A stretch of 64,000 bases of DNA from Sceloporus undulatus (GCF_019175285.1 NC_056525.1:137479752-137543751), one strand, 5' to 3'. Positions 45,323-55,010 are shown, counted from the first letter of the stretch. The notes: generated by a model not told the origin, from the sequence alone. Numbers and translations are program-made.

Positions 45323-45917
45323 ACTCTCCGCATTAGTGCTTTCCACTTTCACAGGCCTGTTACAGACTGCCAAAATAAAGCTTCTTCGGGTCTCTTTGGA
45401 GGTATGCTGTTTAAATGATGCATACATCCTAAGAATCCGGAAGCTGCACCAAAGCTGCACTCCAGTGCTTAGGAATGGAGTGTGGCTTTGGCGCGACTTC
45501 CGGACTCTTAGGACCCATGCATCATTTAAATAACATACCTCCAAAGAGACCTGAAGCAGCTTTATTTTGGCAGTCTGTAACAGGCCACAGTTTTGATTAT
45601 TCACAGATTTAGTTAATATGTTCTCTAGGAATCTCAGTGCAACTCTGCCAGACGTTGACCACAGAGTGTGCTGGAGAGCCTAGGAGAAGTTCACAGAGAA
45701 AACACTTCCTTGGGCATTTGTAGGTCCTCCAGCATGATCCCATGGCCAGATTTTGGCAGATGTTGACCACAGAGTTGCACTGGAGGACCTGGAGATTCCC
45801 AGAGAGGTGTCCTCTCCAGTAAAAACAGTGTCCCCCCCCCCTTTATTTGCATTTTTTTCTCACTTCCACAAGGTTCCTTCACTCCTGACCCCAGCGAATG
45901 TGGAGGGACCGCTGTAT
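45323..45917. mobile_element. Tigger-like MITE interrupted by a second foldback element
   Basis: The outer ends (AGCTGACTCTCCGCATTAG at 45319 and AATGTGGAGGGACCGCTGTA at 45898) look like one element split by the foldback at 45354-45586. The inner right part repeats GCACTGGAGGACCTGGAGAT, also seen at 46195-46395, and a relative with ends near 46105 and 46455 lies next to it. Confidence 0.5.
45354..45586. mobile_element. Foldback MITE with about 110-bp arms
   Basis: Left end GGCCTGTTACAGACTGCCAA and right end TTGGCAGTCTGTAACAGGCC are perfect reverse complements. The inner arms continue with TCTCTTTGGAGGTATGCTGT against ATACCTCCAAAGAGACCTGA and ATTTAAATAACATAC. The centre is CACTCCAGTGCTTAGGAATGG. 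Confidence 0.85.
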
Positions 45918-46033
45918 GCTGTTTTTAACAGGCTTTAATATCAGTAATAGTTAATTAACTTTTAGCTTTTGGAAATCAATGTTTGAATCCCATCTTTTGA
46001 CGTTGTTGTGACCTGCCTTGCATCCCACTATGG

Positions 46034-46760
46034 GGTGTGTGTGTGTGTGTGTGTGTGTGTGAGCAGTGCACATGTGTGCGCGCGCACACACATATATACA
46101 CACATGTCCCTCCATATTCACCAGGGTTAGGGGCACAAGACCCCCGTGAATATCGAAAAGCTGCAAATAACAAAAGCACCATGTTTTTAACATGAGAGGA
46201 CACCTCTCTAGGAATCTCTAGGTCCAACTCCAGTGCAACTCTGTGGTCAACGTCCAACAGACACTGGCCATTGAACTGCCCTGGAGGAGCTACAAAGGCC
46301 TGGTGGAGTATTCTCTCTAGGAATCTCTAGGTCTTTCAGTGCAACTTTTAGTTAAAATTGACCATAGAGTTGCACTGGAGGACCTAGATATCCCTAGAGA
46401 GAACATATTAATCAAAGCTGCAAATAATCAAAGCTGCAAATATGGAGGGATGAGTATACATACATACATAGTGTATATGTGTATATATACAGTATATAAA
46501 CACACACACATATATATATATATGTATATCTATATACACAGATTGTGTATATATGTATATATACACACACACATACACACAGGCACAGTATAAATGTGTG
46601 TATAAATAGATATACATATGTAAATATATACATACACATATTTATACACAGTATATATGTATCTACCTATATAGTATATACATGTAACTATACATACACG
46701 CACACTCTCTCTATATATAGATATATATACATACATAGAGAGAGAATATATATCCAAACG
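46034..46760. repeat. (TG)n and complex (TA/CA)n microsatellites
   Basis: Pure (TG)n at 46034-46060, then an AC/AT tract, and from 46455 to 46760 about 300 bp of interrupted TATA/CACA/TACA repeat in GRPEL1 intron 1. The many open frames here are repeat artefacts. Confidence 0.9.
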
Positions 46761-46840
46761 TATACATATTTGAAATAAATAAATTAAGTTAAACGAGGAC
46801 GGAGGGAAGGGCCTCCTCCTCCTCCTGCCCTTCGCCTTAC

Positions 46841-46923
46841 CTCCACGGAGGCCCCGGGGAGAGGAAGACGTTCCTCCCGGCCAGCCCCACCATCCGCCGC
46901 ACTCCTCTCACGGCCGCCGCCAT
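46841..46923 (-). CDS. GRPEL1: GRPEL1, exon 1 (mitochondrial targeting peptide)
   Basis: ATG at 46923 opens MAAAVRGVRRMVGLAGRNVF, LSPGPPW plus two bases, phase 2, donor GTGGAG|GTAAGG. It is rich in Arg with no acidic residue, typical of an amphipathic matrix-targeting presequence. Sequence similarity to other GRPEL1 presequences is low, as usual; assignment rests on position, CpG island, correct phase to exon 2 (giving WRTSQLLCTVT) and composition. Confidence 0.88.
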
Positions 46924-47170
46924 AACGCCGCTTCCAGCTCCTTCCCCTTGACGCTCAACGGAAGTCGCCTCCAGCCAATCAGCGGCCAGGTGAAGAGCGC
47001 AGGGAGGCGGAAACAGCCAATCAGCAGCTCTGCTGAGGAAGGACGCTACGCTAGGAGGCGGGGCCTCGGCCTCTGGGGCCTCGTCGCAGAGAACGCGTTC
47101 CCAGGGCCGCGAGGCGGTTGGCGCAGGCGCAGCTGCAGTCGGCCAAGTGCGCAGGCGCAAAGAAGGCGAG
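46924..47170 (-). promoter_or_regulatory. GRPEL1: GRPEL1 promoter with CCAAT and NRF1-like sites
   Basis: CpG-rich and free of repeats. Two CCAATCAG boxes lie at 46975 and 47017, a GGCGGGGCC GC box near 47055, and two NRF1-type motifs follow: GGCGCAGGCGCA (47120-47131) and TGCGCAGGCGCA (47148-47159). NRF1 commonly drives nuclear genes for mitochondrial proteins, which suits GRPEL1. No TATA box. Confidence 0.7.
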
Positions 47171-47399
47171 CGTCGCGGCCAAAGACACTAACTGTGCTCT
47201 TTAAGGAATTTTTGGACTTCAATTCCCAGAATCCCAGACTATTGGCCAACATGACTGAGGCTTCTGGGAGATGAAGTCCAAAATCTCTCAAAGGCCACAG
47301 TTTGGGGACCACTGCAAAGTTTTACTGCATGAACATATTCAGCTAACCATTCAGAACTCGTGATACAAACATTTAGGTAGACTTAGTCCCAAAACACAC

Positions 47400-48033
47400 T
47401 GGAGAAATAATCCAGTTTGAGAACGCTTTAACTCTTTTTCTGGCTCAAGGCTGTGGAATTCTGGGAGGTGGAGTTTGTTGTGGGGTCCAGAGCAGAGCTC
47501 TGCTCTGGACCCCACAACAAACTCCACCTCCCAGAATTCCACAGCCTTGAGCCAGNNNNNNNNNNNNNNNNNNNNNNNNNGAACTCTCCGAATTAGCCTT
47601 GAGCCAGGGCAGTTAAGCAGTGCCAACCAGGTTTTTTTCCAGTGTGGACGCAGCCCTAATTTCACCACAATTGTACCCTGGATATTTCTTCGATGAAGTA
47701 ATCTCACACAGCAAATTTTGGTCTTCCAACAAACACCCCTCAGAAAACCTTTCACACAAACTTTGTTTTACAATTTACATAGCCCTTATTGTCCCAACCT
47801 TAATCCAGATTTCTCCTTTGACCACATATTGTTCCTGACAGAAATATTCTCTCCACAACTGCTGTGTTTCCTTGAAGACAAAGATAAACCTTACAAATTA
47901 CAAAAGTCTTGAAGTCTCAGTGTTCTTCACTCATTTGGGGACAAAAAATCTTATCATCATCGATACAGAAATTTTCTTTATTCCATTTATCAATTTGCCT
48001 CACGATTGTAGATTTTTGAGGGTCTACCAATGT
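47400..48033. repeat. Duplicated block, copy 1, with 25-N gap (47556-47580)
   Basis: A hAT-like palindromic element (GGCTCAAGGCTGTGGAATTC...CAGAGCAGAGCTCTGCTCTG) followed by about 380 bp of unique-looking DNA from CTAATTTCACCACAATTG to GGTCTACCAATGTAA. The whole is repeated at 48036-48592. Copy 1 differs mostly by single-base losses in short runs and contains the 25-N gap, with a scrambled flank after it. Confidence 0.8.
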
Positions 48034-48035
48034 AA

Positions 48036-48592
48036 ACTGGCTCAAGGCTGTGGAATTCTGGGAGGTGGAGTTTGTTGTGGGGTCCAGAGCAGAGCTCTGC
48101 TCTGGACCCCACAACAAACTCCACCTCCCAGAATTCCACAGCCTTGAGCCAGGGCAGTTAAAGCAGTGCCAAACCAGGTTATTTTTCCAGTGTGGACGCA
48201 GCCCTAATTTCACCACAATTGTACCCTGGATATTTCTTCGATGAAGTAATCTCACACAGCAAATTTTGGTCTTCCAACAACACCTCCTCAGAAAACCTTT
48301 CACACAAACTTTGTTTTACAATTTACATAGCCCTTATTGTCCCAACACTTAATCCAGATTTCTCCTTTGACCACATATTGTTCCTGACAGAAAATATTCT
48401 CTCCACAGCTGCTGTGTTTCCTTGAAGACAAAGAATAAACCTTACAATATTACAAAAGTCTTGAAAGTCTCAGTGTTCTTCACTCATTTGGGGACAAAAA
48501 ATCTTTACCCATCATCAGATACAGAAATTTTCTTTATTCCATTTATCCAATTGCCTCACGATTGTAGATTTTATGAGGGTCTACCAATGTAA
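48036..48592. repeat. Duplicated block, copy 2
   Basis: Begins CTGGCTCAAGGCTGTGGAAT, contains the 42-bp palindrome centred on CAGAGCTCTG (about 48093), and ends GGTCTACCAATGTAATAC. It is cleaner than copy 1 and likely the true version. Confidence 0.8.
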
Positions 48593-48654
48593 TACACAGG
48601 TTTCTTCTGTGTCTCTGTGTGCAATGAGTTCCTCATTCAGGCTGTCTTGTATTT

Positions 48655-48860
48655 ATAGTTTCTTGTGGGTTTGGGAGGCTCTGTGGCCATGTTCTAGAAG
48701 AGTTTATTCCTGACACTTCGCCAGGATCTGTGGCTGGCACCTTCAGAGATGCACAGATGCTGGTGAAACATCAGGAATAAACTCTTCTAGAACATGGCCA
48801 CAGAGCCCCCCCAAACCCACAAGAAAGTATGGATGCCGGCCATGAAAGCCTTCAACTTCA
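48655..48860. repeat. Hairpin repeat (GTGGGTTTGGGAGGC family)
   Basis: GTGGGTTTGGGAGGCTCTGT, GGCCATGTTCTAGAAGAGTT at the left pairs with AACTCTTCTAGAACATGGCC, ACAGAGCCCCCCCAAACCCAC at the right. It is a fuller copy of the repeat at 13810-13930. ATGGATGCCGGCCATGAAAG follows. Confidence 0.75.
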
Positions 48861-49027
48861 CATTGTCTTGTATTTCTTTCCATTCAGGTGTCTTCCTTAA
48901 TAGCACCCAACTGAACACCTCAGTGGATGCATCCACACTGCAGAAATAATCCGGGTTGACACCACTTTAACTGCCATGGGTCAATGCTATTGAATTCTAG
49001 GAAGTGTAGTTTGTTGTGCCACCATGG

Positions 49028-49240
49028 AGTCCTGGTGGCACAGTGGTTAAATGCCTGTACTGTAGCCACTTACTAACAAATCACAAGGTTGTGAGTTCAA
49101 TAGCAGCCAGGGCTCAGGGTCAACTCAGCCTGGCATCCTTCCATAGGTTGCTAAAATGAGTACCCAGCTTGTGGGGGCAATTAGCTTACACTTTGTAAAC
49201 TGCTTAGTACATGAGTAAGCTGTACAGAAATGTACTTGTT
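49028..49240 (+). mobile_element. tRNA-derived SINE
   Basis: GTCCTGGTGGCACAGTGGTT (A box), CACAAGGTTGTGAGTTCAAT (B box), AAAATGAGTACCCAGCTTG and TTACACTTTGTAAACTGC. Same family as 23074. Confidence 0.85.
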
Positions 49241-49712
49241 ATAATGTAGGAGAGCATAGCATAAAGGCCACAATGTTTTATATGCCACGTAAGATCCTTC
49301 CTTCACCATCTTTTCTTTTCTAGACAGGGATTCGCGTTCCCGTATCTTTAACAGCCACAGAAGATGAAGATGCTCAACATCCATAGGTTTCCCATGAATG
49401 GGGATACACAAAGTTTGATATCTTGCCTGAAGTATCCAAAATTACTCAACTGCACCTATACCTAGGCTTATGCACGCATTTCATTTACAAAATTGGAACA
49501 ATCACTTTGACCTGACTCTGTGGTTATGGTTGAGTTAAGGATTGTTGTTGAGCTGGTGGAAGAGAAGTGCTTTGCCTACTCAAAAAGCACTTTTAGAAGG
49601 ACTGGCTTTTAACTTTACAACATGCGGTCTCTAAACAAGTGCAGGCCTTTGACAGGAAATTAAATAAAAGCCAACGAATGGTGCAACTCTGTGTATATCT
49701 CTTCAGAAGATA

Positions 49713-49932
49713 TACAAGTCGGTCCTTCAAATCTGCAGAGGTTCAGTTCCAGACCCCTCACTCCATCCGCAGATGCCAAAAACCGCAGGAACTCAAGTTC
49801 CGTGTTTTTAATGATTTTGCACAGCCACACCACCACAGACATGTGCCACCATTGGGGATAATGTGGTGGGGTCATCCCTGGATGCTAAAATCCACAGACA
49901 GCAAGCCGTGGTTGGGACAGTCGAACTGTACA
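49713..49932. mobile_element. Tigger-like MITE
   Basis: ACAAGTCGGTCCTTCAAATC at the left, ACAGTCGAACTGTA at the right; the interior has AGATGCCAAAAACCGC and ATGCTAAAATCCACAG. Ends are partly decayed. Confidence 0.6.
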
Positions 49933-50689
49933 TAAAAGATGAATTGCATCCTGTAAAACAGATAGACTGACTCTTACCCTCCCCTCTCCTGCTACAAATG
50001 TAGGCAAGATGCAAAATTCAGTTAAAATTTTAAAAAGGCACCTACCTCCACAGGAGTGGGGACAGTATAGAATATGGAGTGCATGCAGCCCCTTTTAGCC
50101 TTACCCCCAAAATGTATATATTTATTTTGCAAACAGTGCTTCATTTTCTCCATATCTCCCCTCCTTAGGGTATCTTAGACCCAGAAGAAGCCCGTTTCAG
50201 ACTGGGAATATATAATCCTTTTTTGGAATCCAAAGCCCTAGAAGGACCAAAAATATAGCAAAATTATTGCCTGTGGCCTCTAAGTAGTATAATTGATTTA
50301 CAGAAAGACCAAAGGTTTAAAAAAATTAAAGGTTTCGGTGTGTGGCAGGCAGCCCTCTAAGGAGACCAATGTGGTCTCTAGCCTACCCATCCCAACTGCC
50401 CCTGCTGTGGCCTGACTGTATTAGGGTGAAGAGGAACTTTTCGGGAAGCATATTGACTCAGTTTGTACTGCTACATAGTGACAGAGGTACACAGAAAAGT
50501 ACAATTTTCTAACTCTTTTGTACCTTACTTTTGTTTGATATTTTAATTTAGTACTTCAACACAGGAAAGTACAATTATTTCCATAACACAGATGGGGAAT
50601 TTCTTGGAAAGACACCCTAATTTGAGCCTAATAAGGAAGCAAGGATTCATAGCTCTCTCACAATCACTATAGTGCATCATTGCTGTTGT

Positions 50690-50898
50690 GTGCCTTCAAG
50701 TTGTTTCCAACTTATGACAACACTGAGATGGTTTTCTTGGCCAGATTTGTTCAGAGAAAGGTTTGCCTTTGCCACTTTCTGAGCCCAAGAGAGTATGATT
50801 TTCCTAAGGTCACCCAGTGGGTTCCCAGGGATGAGTAGGGAATCGAATCCTGGTCCTCAGAGTCCCAGTCCAACACTCAGACCACTACACCATGCTTA
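50690..50898 (-). mobile_element. tRNA-derived SINE (second family), minus strand
   Basis: Read on the minus strand the head is GTGTAGTGGTCTGAGTGTTG and GGATTCGATTCCC (B box). The tail on the plus strand begins TGTGTGCCTTCAAGTTG. It joins a CR1 copy directly at 50898. Confidence 0.8.
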
Positions 50899-50989
50899 TT
50901 TTCTGCTGCTCCAGAGAATAGGATCCGGAACAATGGATGCAAGCTATAGGAAAAGAGTTTCTGCCTCAACATTAGGAGGAACTTCCTGA

Positions 50990-51040
<51 letters not shown>

Positions 51041-51250
51041 GCTTTATTTATATAGCGCTGTAAATTTACAGCGGAAATTGACAGTGGAATATACTCCCTT
51101 GGAGAGTGGTGGAGTATCCTTCTTTGGAAGTTCTTAAACAGAGGCTGGATGGCCATCTGTCGGGGGTGCTTTGATTGTGAGTTCCTGGATGGCAAAAGTA
51201 GGGTTGGACTGGATGGCCCTTGGGGTCTCTTCCAGCTATGATTCTATGTA
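50898..51250 (+). mobile_element. CR1 LINE 3' end containing an (ATT)n insertion
   Basis: TTTTCTGCTGCTCCAGAGAA to AACATTAGGAGGAACTTCCTGAC, then (ATT)n at 50993-51038 with AGCTTTATTTATATAGCGCTG TAAATTTACAGCG, then CR1 resumes at ACAGTGGAATATACTCCC. The same (ATT)n plus GCGCTGTAAATTTACAG unit occurs at 62066-62120, so it is probably an inserted element tail. Confidence 0.8.
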
Positions 51251-51269
51251 TTCCATTCCATATATGTAT

Positions 51270-51477
51270 AGTGTGCCCGCGCTGAGTGCGGGCTTGGCAT
51301 CTGTGGTTTGAGCTTCCGCAGACAGCAAAGCCCAGCTTTCTAAATGGGCACACATGCATGTGGCAGTGCAAGCAAGAGCATGCGCCCATTGAGAAGAACA
51401 GGACTTAACGGTCAGCGTTTTTTAATATCCATGGGGGGATCCAAAACGGATCCCCCAGGGATAGCAAGGGCACACTG
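51270..51477. mobile_element. Tigger-like MITE (GTGCRCCC family)
   Basis: AGTGTGCCCGCGCTGAGTGC at the left, GATAGCAAGGGCACACTG at the right, TA flanks; interior GGATCCAAAACGGATCCCCC. Confidence 0.7.
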
Positions 51478-51534
51478 TATTGTCTCATGTATTCTCATGT
51501 ATTCATCACCTCTCTTGTGTATGCCACACTTTCT

Positions 51535-51680
51535 CTCAGCCTCAGGGGAAGGTAAGGGCAAATCCCCTCTGAAGAAACTTTCCAAGAAAACCCAGTGATA
51601 ATAAATTTGCCTTAGGGTCTCCATAAGTCGGAAATTATTTGAAGGCACAAAACAACAACAACAACAACACCTCACAGGGC
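51535..51680 (+). mobile_element. 3' part of a tRNA-derived SINE with (AAC)n tail
   Basis: CTCAGCCTCAGGGGAAGG, AACTTTCCAAGAAAACCCAG, GCCTTAGGGTCTCCATAAGT, TGAAGGCACAAAACAACAAC. Confidence 0.75.
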
Positions 51681-51896
51681 TGTTGTGATGATAAGGTGGT
51701 GGATGGGACCATGTGTTGTTTGTTGGAACCTGACTTGTTTGATGGAAGGGAGGAGAATAAAAAAGAAATGTGATCGAAAGCTGTTTGTGTGTGTGTGTGT
51801 GATGGGGGGGGGGGTGTTCCCAAATGTGGCTGTTAGATATGGATGTGGATGTGTGGGGGGACACCAAGACTTGGCTCAGCTGCCTCAGAAGGGGGT

Positions 51897-52060
51897 CAGG
51901 GACGTAGCCAGGATTTTAGGAAGGGGGGGGGGGTCCAGACTAAGTGCCACCATTATAATGAGGCTTGGGTGCAGTGGCGCAGCAGCACATACCATTCATT
52001 TTTCTAATGGAAGGGGGGGTCCGGACTGGACCTCAAGATCCCCCCCTTGGCTACGTCCCT
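51897..52060. mobile_element. hAT-type MITE with target site duplication
   Basis: Terminal inverted repeats CAGGGACGTAGCCAGGAT and CTTGGCTACGTCCCTG are flanked by the direct repeat AGGGGGT (51890-51896 and 52061-52067), a length expected for hAT elements. The interior pairs GGGGGGTCCAGACTAAG with the region near 52014-52030. Confidence 0.85.
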
Positions 52061-52309
52061 GAGGGGGTGCTGGGAACCTTCAAAGCCTGTCCTTTTGTGA
52101 GGAAGGAAGGGAGCCAGCATTTAGTATAACCAGCCCCACACACTGACTGACTGCCCTGGGCATGAGGGAAAAGTTGCTCAGGTCCCTTGGCCCCAGGGAA
52201 GCCAGACCATGGTGCCACTAGGGCTGTTCTTAAAGGAGGGAAGAGGGAAGGCACCCCAAAACCTGACCAGACCCACTTCCATCAGGGGAAGGACGTGCTA
52301 AAACAAATT

Positions 52310-53535
52310 ACAATATTTGCCCACAGGGAAACCATGCTTGCCCATAGGGATACAGTGGATCCTTGCTATCTGCTGGGGTTTGGTTCCAGGAACCCTCATG
52401 GATAACAAAATTCATGGATGTTCGAGTCGCATTAAATATAATGGAAAAGGAAAATGGTGTCTCTAATATAAAATGGAAAATCAAGATTTGCTATTTGGAA
52501 TTTATACTTTAAATATATATACATTTATTCAAGCCGTGGATGCTTGAATCTGTGGATAAAAAAATCCATTGATAAGGAGGGCTGACTGCACTTGCCTGTA
52601 GAGAAATAACGGAAGATACATGCCCATAGGGAAAGACCGGACAATACTGGCCTACAGAGAAATATTGGAGGATACTCCCCCATAGGGATACATTAGAGGA
52701 TACTTGCCTATAGGGATACATAGGAGAATACTTGCCCATAGAGAAACATTGGAGAGTACTTCCTCACAGGGAAAGACCGGGGAATAGCAATAGCAAGTAC
52801 ATTTCTATACCGCTTACTGGTGTACTGGGCGGTTTGCAAAGTGTAAGCTAATTTAGGTAAATTTAGAAGAACATTTGCCCACAGGGAAACATTAGATGGT
52901 ACTTGTCTATAGAGAAAGATCGGAGAATACTTGCCTATAGAGAAACATTGGAGGATACTTGTCAGTAGGGAAATACAGGAGAATACTTCCCCATAGGGAA
53001 ACATAGAGGAATACTTCTCCATAAGGAAACATAGGGGAATACCTGCCCATAGAGACAGATAGGAGGCTACTGCCCAAAGGGAAACATAGGAGAACACTTC
53101 CCCATAGGGAAACATAGGGGAATACTTCCCCATAGGGAAACATAGGGGAACAGTTCCCCATATGGAAACATAGGGGAACACTTTCCCATAGGGAAACATA
53201 GGGGAACACTTCCCCATAGGGAAACATAGGGGAACACTTCCCCATAGGGAAACATAGGGGAACACTTCCCCATAGGGAAACATAGGAGAACACTTTCCCA
53301 TAGGGGAACATAGGGGAACACTTCCCCATAGGGAAACATAGGGGAACACTTCCCCATAGGGAAACATAGGGGAACACTTCCCCATAGGGAACATATAGGA
53401 GAACACTTTCCCATAGGGAACACACAGGGGAACCTTTCCCCATAGGGAAACATATAGGGGAACACTTCCTCATAGGGATACATAGGGGAACACTTTCCCA
53501 TAGGAAACATAGGGGAACACTTCCCATAGGACTTT
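52310..53535. repeat. 28-bp minisatellite upstream of SORCS2 exon 1
   Basis: A tandem array of the unit ACTTCCCCATAGGGAAACAT plus AGGGGAAC (28 bp), most regular at 53085-53400. Divergence grows leftward, where units read ACTTGCCCATAGAGAAACAT. A Tigger-like MITE (52353-52588) and a minus SINE fragment (52785-52862) are inserted in the diverged part. Since 28 is not a multiple of 3, three units make one 84-nt, 28-residue period, and all three minus-strand frames stay open for 200-230 codons (MFPYGEVFPYVSLWGSVPLC and so on). These are not genes. Confidence 0.93.
52353..52588. mobile_element. Tigger-like MITE inserted in the 28-bp array
   Basis: CAGTGGATCCTTGCTATCTG to GATAAGGAGGGCTGACTG, TA on the left and CA on the right; array units continue on both sides. 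Family of 6040 and 12175. Confidence 0.8.
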
Positions 53536-53781
53536 GGTGTCAAGGCGTCCCATTTGAGGGGGGGTCTTCTTCTTCTTCCAGGGAAGCAGGGCCCCTGTGT
53601 GTCCGGAAGATGGCGCTGTCCCCCTCCTGGGCGTGGAAGACCCGGCGCGTCCTCTTTCCCACGCAGCGCCACACCGCCTCCCTCCTTCCCTGCCTCCTTC
53701 CATCCTTCCTTCCCTCCTTCCTTCCTTCCCTCCTTCATCTGCTCCATTGGCATCACCCTCATCCTTGCCCTGAGGCCGGGG

Positions 53782-54028
53782 ATGGCGCCCTCGGCGGTGG
53801 CTGGGGAGCGGAGCAGGAGCAGGAGCAGGAGCCGGCTGAGCCCAGTGGGGCTGGCGGTGGTGCTGGGGCTGCTGCTGCTGCCCTTGGGGCTGGGGGAGGG
53901 AGAGGCTGGGGGAGCCCCCCCGGGCGGCTTCCCCGGCCCCGGCCTCCCTCCTCAGCACCTCCTTCGTCCTCAAAGGCGACGCCATTCACAACCAGGCGAT
54001 GGTCCACTGGACGGGAGACAACAGCAGT
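53782..54028 (+). CDS. SORCS2: SORCS2, first coding exon (frameshifted as assembled)
   Basis: SORCS2 is a single-pass VPS10-domain sorting receptor for proneurotrophins. The 3' part of this exon reads [20 protein letters not shown] then HWTGDNSS, matching SORCS2 [25 protein letters not shown] at the start of the VPS10 region. The donor is AGCAGT|GTAAGT, phase 0. Upstream, ATG 53782 opens a plausible signal peptide ([15 protein letters not shown], then [20 protein letters not shown]). This lies in a different frame, and the VPS10 frame has a stop at 53837 and no ATG after it. One base too many between about 53890 and 53940, for example in the seven-C run at 53915-53921, would explain this. So either an assembly error or a damaged exon is present. 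The propeptide is much shorter than in human. Downstream exons are outside the window. Confidence 0.8.
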
Positions 54029-54116
54029 GTAAGTGGGAATGAGGCCATGGACCCTCCTGGGGTCCCCCTCTCTCTGGGTGCCACAGAAGGGAGGAAAGCT
54101 GGAAAGACCAAAGGCA

Positions 54117-55010
54117 CTGCTTGCCCATAAGGAGAACCAGACTTGCCCAGAGAGAAGCATTGGGGTGCACACTGGGAATGTCTATGGCTTCCCTATGGGC
54201 AAATGTAGTTACCCTGTGGGCAAGTATGGTTTCTCAATGGGCAAGTGTGGTTTTCCTTAGGCAAGTTTAATTTCCCTATGGACAAGTGTGGTTTCCCTAT
54301 GGGCAAGTGTGGTTTCTCCATAGGCAAGTGTGGTTTCCCTATGAGCAAGTATGGTTTCCCTATGGGCAAGTGTGGTTTCCCTATGGGCAAGTATGGTTTC
54401 CCTATGGGCAAGTATGGTTTCCCTATGGGCAAGTGTGGTTTCCCTATGGGCAAGTATGGTTTCTCAATGGACAAGTGTGGTTTCTNNNNNNNNNNNNNNN
54501 NNNNNNNNNNNNNNNNNNNNNNNNNNNNNNNNNNNNNNNNNNNNNNNNNNNNNNNNNNNNNNNNNNNNNNNNNNNNNNNNNNNNNGGGCAAGTATGGTTT
54601 TCCTTAGGCAAGTGTGGTTTCCCTATGGGCAAGTGTGGTTTCCCTATGGGCAAGTATGATTTCTCAATGGGCATGTGTGGTTTCTGCATAGGCAAGTATG
54701 GTTTCCCTATGGGCAAGTGTGGTTTCTCCATAGGCAAGTGTAGTTTTCCTTAGGTAAGTGTGGTTTCCCTCTGGGCAAATGTGGTTTCTCCACAGGCAAG
54801 TGTGGTTTTTGCATAGGCAAGTATGGTTTCTCTATGGGCATGTGTTGTTTTTCTGTGGGTAAGTATGGTTTCTCTATGGGCAAGTATGGTTTTTCTGTGG
54901 GCAAGCATTGTTTCTTCATGGGCAACTATGTGGTTTGCCCATGAGCAAGTATGGTTTTTCTATGGGCTAATATGGCTTCCCTATGGGCAAGTATGGTTAG
55001 CCAGTATAAA
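54117..55010. repeat. 21-bp minisatellite in SORCS2 intron 1, with 100-N gap (54486-54585)
   Basis: Tandem units of TATGGGCAAGTGTGGTTTCC plus C (21 bp), with GTG/GTA and TTAGG/TCAATGG variants, begin about 150 bp after exon 1. The reverse complement of the unit is ACTTGCCCATAGGGAAACCAC, that is, the 28-bp unit upstream lacking seven bases. The array therefore runs opposite to the upstream one. A short stretch at 54117-54165 (CTTGCCCATAAGGAGAACC) is still in the upstream orientation, so the switch lies near 54166-54185. The 21-bp period keeps frames open with a 7-residue repeat (GKYGFPM); not a gene. The gap means the true length is unknown. Confidence 0.93.

Noticed and set aside
46408-46778. 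Several Tyr/Ile/His-rich open frames
   Set aside because: Produced by TATA/CACA microsatellite DNA in GRPEL1 intron 1.
47475-47550. Palindrome as a regulatory hairpin
   Set aside because: It is the centre of a hAT-like foldback element present in several copies.
53067-53762. 206-232-codon minus-strand frames as a repeat protein gene
   Set aside because: All three frames are open over a 28-bp tandem array; no start context, splice or conservation argument supports a gene.
54245-54753. GKYGFPM heptad-like repeat protein
   Set aside because: Encoded by a 21-bp minisatellite with a 100-N gap inside it.
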